This document shows, in pieces, positions 61,653-64,000 of a stretch of DNA of 64,000 bases (positions within the stretch are counted from its first letter, which is position 1; each line of letters starts with the position of its first letter). The stretch is taken from contig JBBODD010000001.1 of the NCBI GenBank assembly GCA_038002745.1, forward strand, positions 1,922,001 to 1,986,000. Direction: 5' to 3'. A program made the position numbers and the translations under genes. The notes under the pieces were generated by a model. It searched no databases. It saw only the letters and a list, made by a program, of their open reading frames with translations, and was not told the DNA's origin. The stretch is from Bacillus sp. FSL H8-0547. Lineage in GTDB: Bacteria > Bacillota > Bacilli > Bacillales > Bacillaceae.

Positions 61653-63319
61653 ACATCGTTGAGCAGGTTAAAGAACGGTTAAAGGACGAAATTAAAGCAT
61701 CAGTACTTAAGGCTGGACTTGCAGAAGAAAGTCAGATTCCTGACGTGATCTTAGAGCTTCCGAAAGAAAAAGCCCATGGAGACTATTCAACAAACATGGC
61801 GATGCAGCTTGCGCGTGTTGCAAAAAAAGCACCGCGAGCAATCGCAGAAGATATTGTAGCTTCTTTTGATAAAGGAAAGGCGTCAATTGAAAAAATTGAA
61901 ATTGCCGGACCCGGTTTCATCAATTTTTACATGAATAATTCATACCTCACAGATCTTATTCCGTCTATTCTTGACGCAGGAGAGGCATACGGCGAAGTGA
62001 ACATCGGCAACAATGAAAAGCTTCAGGTTGAGTTTGTATCAGCCAACCCGACAGGCACGCTTCACTTGGGCCACGCCCGCGGTGCAGCGGTCGGCGATTC
62101 CCTGTGCAACATTCTTGATAAAGCAGGCTACGATGTTTCCCGCGAATATTACATCAACGATGCAGGCAATCAGATCAACAACCTCGCTCTGTCAGTTGAA
62201 GCGCGCTACCTTCAGGCTCTCGGACAGGACGCAGCGATGCCTGAAGACGGCTACCACGGCAAGGACATCATTGACATCGGCAAAAAGCTTGCTGATGAAT
62301 TCGGCGACCGGTTTGTGTCAGAAAGCAAAGAAGAACGCCTTGCGTTTTTCCGTGAGTACGGCCTGAAATTCGAAATGGATAAATTGAAGAAGGATCTGGA
62401 TGCTTTCCGCGTGCCGTTTGACGTCTGGTATTCAGAAACATCTCTTTACCAAAACGGGAAAATTGACGATGCTCTTGCCGTTCTCCGCGAAAAGGGACAT
62501 ATTTTCGAGGAAGACGGAGCGACATGGTTCCGTTCAACTGCTTACGGCGATGATAAAGACCGCGTGCTTATTAAAAACGACGGCTCTTACACGTACTTAA
62601 CGCCGGATATCGCTTATCACAAAGATAAGCTTGACCGCGGTTTTACAAAGCTGATCAACATCTGGGGCGCTGACCACCACGGCTACATTCCGCGTATGAA
62701 AGCGGCAATTGAAGCCCTAGGATACGAAAAAGACACGCTGGAAGTTGAAATCATTCAGCTCGTTCACTTATATAAAAACGGCGAAAAGATGAAAATGAGC
62801 AAACGGACAGGCAAAGCTGTGACGATGCGCGATCTGATGGAAGAAGTAGGACTTGATGCTGTACGCTATTTCTTCGCGATGAGAAGCGCTGATACCCACA
62901 TGGACTTTGACATGGACCTTGCAGCATCACAGTCAAACGAAAACCCGGTATTCTATGCCCAATATGCACATGCCCGCATCGAAAGCATGCTGCGCCAGGG
63001 GGCAGAGCAGGGACTTTCATACGAAGGTGTTCAGGACTTTAAAGATATAGCGTCTGAAAAAGAAGTCGAGCTTCTGAAAAAACTCGGCGAATTCCCGCAG
63101 GCAGTAGCAGAAGCAGCTGTAAAGCGGATCCCGCACAGAATCACAAACTACATTTATGATCTGTCTTCTGCGCTTCACAGCTTCTACAACGCAGAAAAAG
63201 TGCTTGACCCTGAAAACGAAGCGAAAAGCAAAGCGCGTCTCGCTTTAATGAGAGCAACACAAATTACATTGAAAAACTCGCTTACACTAATTGGAGTATC
63301 TGCTCCTGAAAAGATGTAA
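61649..63319 (+). CDS. argS: Arginyl-tRNA synthetase
   Basis: 556 residues, class I synthetase. The HIGH motif variant [12 protein letters not shown] (139-142) and the KMSK motif in [12 protein letters not shown] bind ATP. N-terminal additional domain (about 1-115) recognises the tRNA D-loop; the C-terminal DALR-type anticodon domain includes [20 protein letters not shown]. Starts at ATG 61649 overlapping ywiB. No T-box leader is visible before this operon. Followed by a strong terminator. Confidence 0.97.
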   Translation: MNIVEQVKERLKDEIKASVLKAGLAEESQIPDVILELPKEKAHGDYSTNMAMQLARVAKKAPRAIAEDIVASFDKGKASIEKIEIAGPGFINFYMNNSYLTDLIPSILDAGEAYGEVNIGNNEKLQVEFVSANPTGTLHLGHARGAAVGDSLCNILDKAGYDVSREYYINDAGNQINNLALSVEARYLQALGQDAAMPEDGYHGKDIIDIGKKLADEFGDRFVSESKEERLAFFREYGLKFEMDKLKKDLDAFRVPFDVWYSETSLYQNGKIDDALAVLREKGHIFEEDGATWFRSTAYGDDKDRVLIKNDGSYTYLTPDIAYHKDKLDRGFTKLINIWGADHHGYIPRMKAAIEALGYEKDTLEVEIIQLVHLYKNGEKMKMSKRTGKAVTMRDLMEEVGLDAVRYFFAMRSADTHMDFDMDLAASQSNENPVFYAQYAHARIESMLRQGAEQGLSYEGVQDFKDIASEKEVELLKKLGEFPQAVAEAAVKRIPHRITNYIYDLSSALHSFYNAEKVLDPENEAKSKARLALMRATQITLKNSLTLIGVSAPEKM

Positions 63320-63324
63320 GGAAG

Positions 63325-63355
63325 AAAGAACGGCTGATGGCCGTTCTTTTTTTTG
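63325..63355 (+). terminator. Terminator after argS
   Basis: AAGAACGGC/GCCGTTCTT, loop TGATG, TTTTTTTT. Confidence 0.9.
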
Positions 63356-63365
63356 TAGGAAATGG

Positions 63366-63686
63366 CAGGAATCGTATGTTAAAAACGGCCGGCGCCAGGA
63401 AATAGCATAAGTAAAAGGCAGAATCGTACGTTATAAGTGACTTGCGCCAGGAAGATAGCATAAGAGCACAGGAGAATCGTACGTTATAAGTGGCTAACGC
63501 ACGGAAGATAGCATAAGAAAACAGGAGAATCGTACGTTATAAGTGGCTGTCGCACGGAAGATAGCATAAGAAAACAGGAGAATCGTACGTTATAAGTGGC
63601 TGTCGCATGGAAGATAGCATAAGAAAACAGGAGAAACGTACGTTAAAAATGGCTGGTACCGAAAAGATAGCATACAAAAACAGCAA
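63366..63686. repeat. 52/53-bp tandem array 4, six units
   Basis: AATCGTACGTT (or variant) begins at 63370, 63422, 63475, 63528, 63581 and 63634: intervals 52, 53, 53, 53, 53. Each unit contains the palindrome CGTACG and GATAGCATAA. Inverted arms are much weaker than in the other arrays (CGTATGTTA/TAGCATAAG in the first unit only partly pairs), so geometry is less clear. Located just after the argS terminator. Confidence 0.88.
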
Positions 63687-63793
63687 AGACCTCAAATTCA
63701 GTACCATCCACCCATAAAATTTCCTTAAAAAGGGTTTAATCGGTATGAGGGTGAGGTATGAAATCAACAGAATACATAAAGGAGGTCATGAAG

Positions 63794-64000
63794 ATGGGAT
63801 GTCTTTCTTCCATGATGAAAATTCCGGGCACAATCCTTGTCCTGTTTCTTGGGTGGGTTGCAGTGGACGGCTTGTTTAAAAATCTTTCGGCGGGAGCAAT
63901 GGGGTATGCGGCAGCAAGCATGGTTTTCCTTGCGGTGTTTGCTGGGATTCTGTACATGATGTGGGGGAAAAACCGACATAGAGTCAGATCCAGAGTGGGG
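63794..64000 (+). CDS. Small membrane protein, 3'-truncated by window edge
   Basis: Open frame reaching the end of the window (69 codons visible, no stop). It has a strong AAAGGAGG 8 nt before ATG 63794 (63788 and 63758 are alternatives). The product starts MGCLSSMMKIPGTILVLFLG and contains two membrane helices (IPGTILVLFLGWVAVDGLF, AASMVFLAVFAGILYMMWG) and a basic tail (KNRHRVRSRVG). I do not recognise the family; the C-terminus is not seen. Confidence 0.6.
   Translation, partial: MGCLSSMMKIPGTILVLFLGWVAVDGLFKNLSAGAMGYAAASMVFLAVFAGILYMMWGKNRHRVRSRVG

Noticed and set aside
1-64000. rRNA or tRNA genes, transposases, integrases, prophage genes
   Set aside because: No such sequences or protein motifs were seen. 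The ParMRC-like cassette and repeats are the only mobile-DNA-like traces.

Overview
The window is a chromosomal segment of a Bacillus-like Firmicute (Bacillaceae, moderately low GC). Strong Shine-Dalgarno sequences, many intrinsic terminators, sporulation genes (gerQ, rsfA, ywcE, pbpG) and a gene order close to the B. subtilis argS-sacA-sacT-nfrA-qox arc all support this. I cannot name the species; a Metabacillus- or Bacillus-type genome is my inference. I found no rRNA, tRNA, transposase or prophage genes.

Layout. 1-1.9 kb: end of a type VII secretion operon (EsaA C-terminal part, EssA). 2-10.2 kb: accessory genes, including a quinone oxidoreductase, a CHY zinc-finger protein, a stress membrane protein with a SigB-type promoter, an RlmI-type methyltransferase, a DUF3231 protein and two GNAT enzymes. 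In the middle is a three-part cassette that looks like plasmid partitioning: a 190-bp array of phased GTNTAC hexamers, a ParM/StbA-type actin and a small ParR-like protein. 10.3-21 kb: P450, DEAD-box helicase, two APH-type kinases, a YhbD regulator with a bactofilin-like protein, an ABC-F protein and topoisomerase III. 22.3-26.3 kb: the qoxABCD quinol oxidase operon, then ywcE. 26.9-33.8 kb: ATP-grasp protein, YjiH protein, nfrA, a DJ-1-like protein, a parS site, a gamma-glutamyltransferase and a paired chromate transporter. 33.9-39.1 kb: a DnaA-box cluster, then the sucrose operon sacT - RAT/terminator - sacP - fructokinase - sacA. 39.4-48.5 kb: pdxK, an L,D-transpeptidase, two GSP17M stress proteins, a glycosyltransferase, an SDR/ArsR pair, ung, ywdI, ywdK, gerQ and hemQ. 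48.7-64 kb: pta, lipL, rsfA, ywfO, ywgA, ywhB, ywhC, ywhD, pbpG, speE-speB, ywiB-argS and a truncated membrane gene at the edge.

The most unusual structure is a set of four intergenic tandem arrays (21.1, 39.1, 50.7 and 63.4 kb). Their sequences are unrelated, but the unit is 52 bp in three of them and 52-53 bp in the fourth. In three arrays the unit holds two inverted 9-bp arms placed about every 26 bp. Separately, four copies of a ~120-bp dispersed structured repeat occur, one nested inside a second repeat family. The parS site, the DnaA-box cluster and the ParMRC-like cassette make this stretch rich in DNA-maintenance signals, as expected near the replication origin.

Regulation visible in sequence: SigB-type promoters before stress genes, a CcpA (cre) site upstream of pta and another in the sacT leader, a SacT-type antiterminator target before sacP, a dyad operator before the SDR/ArsR pair, and repeats before yhbD.
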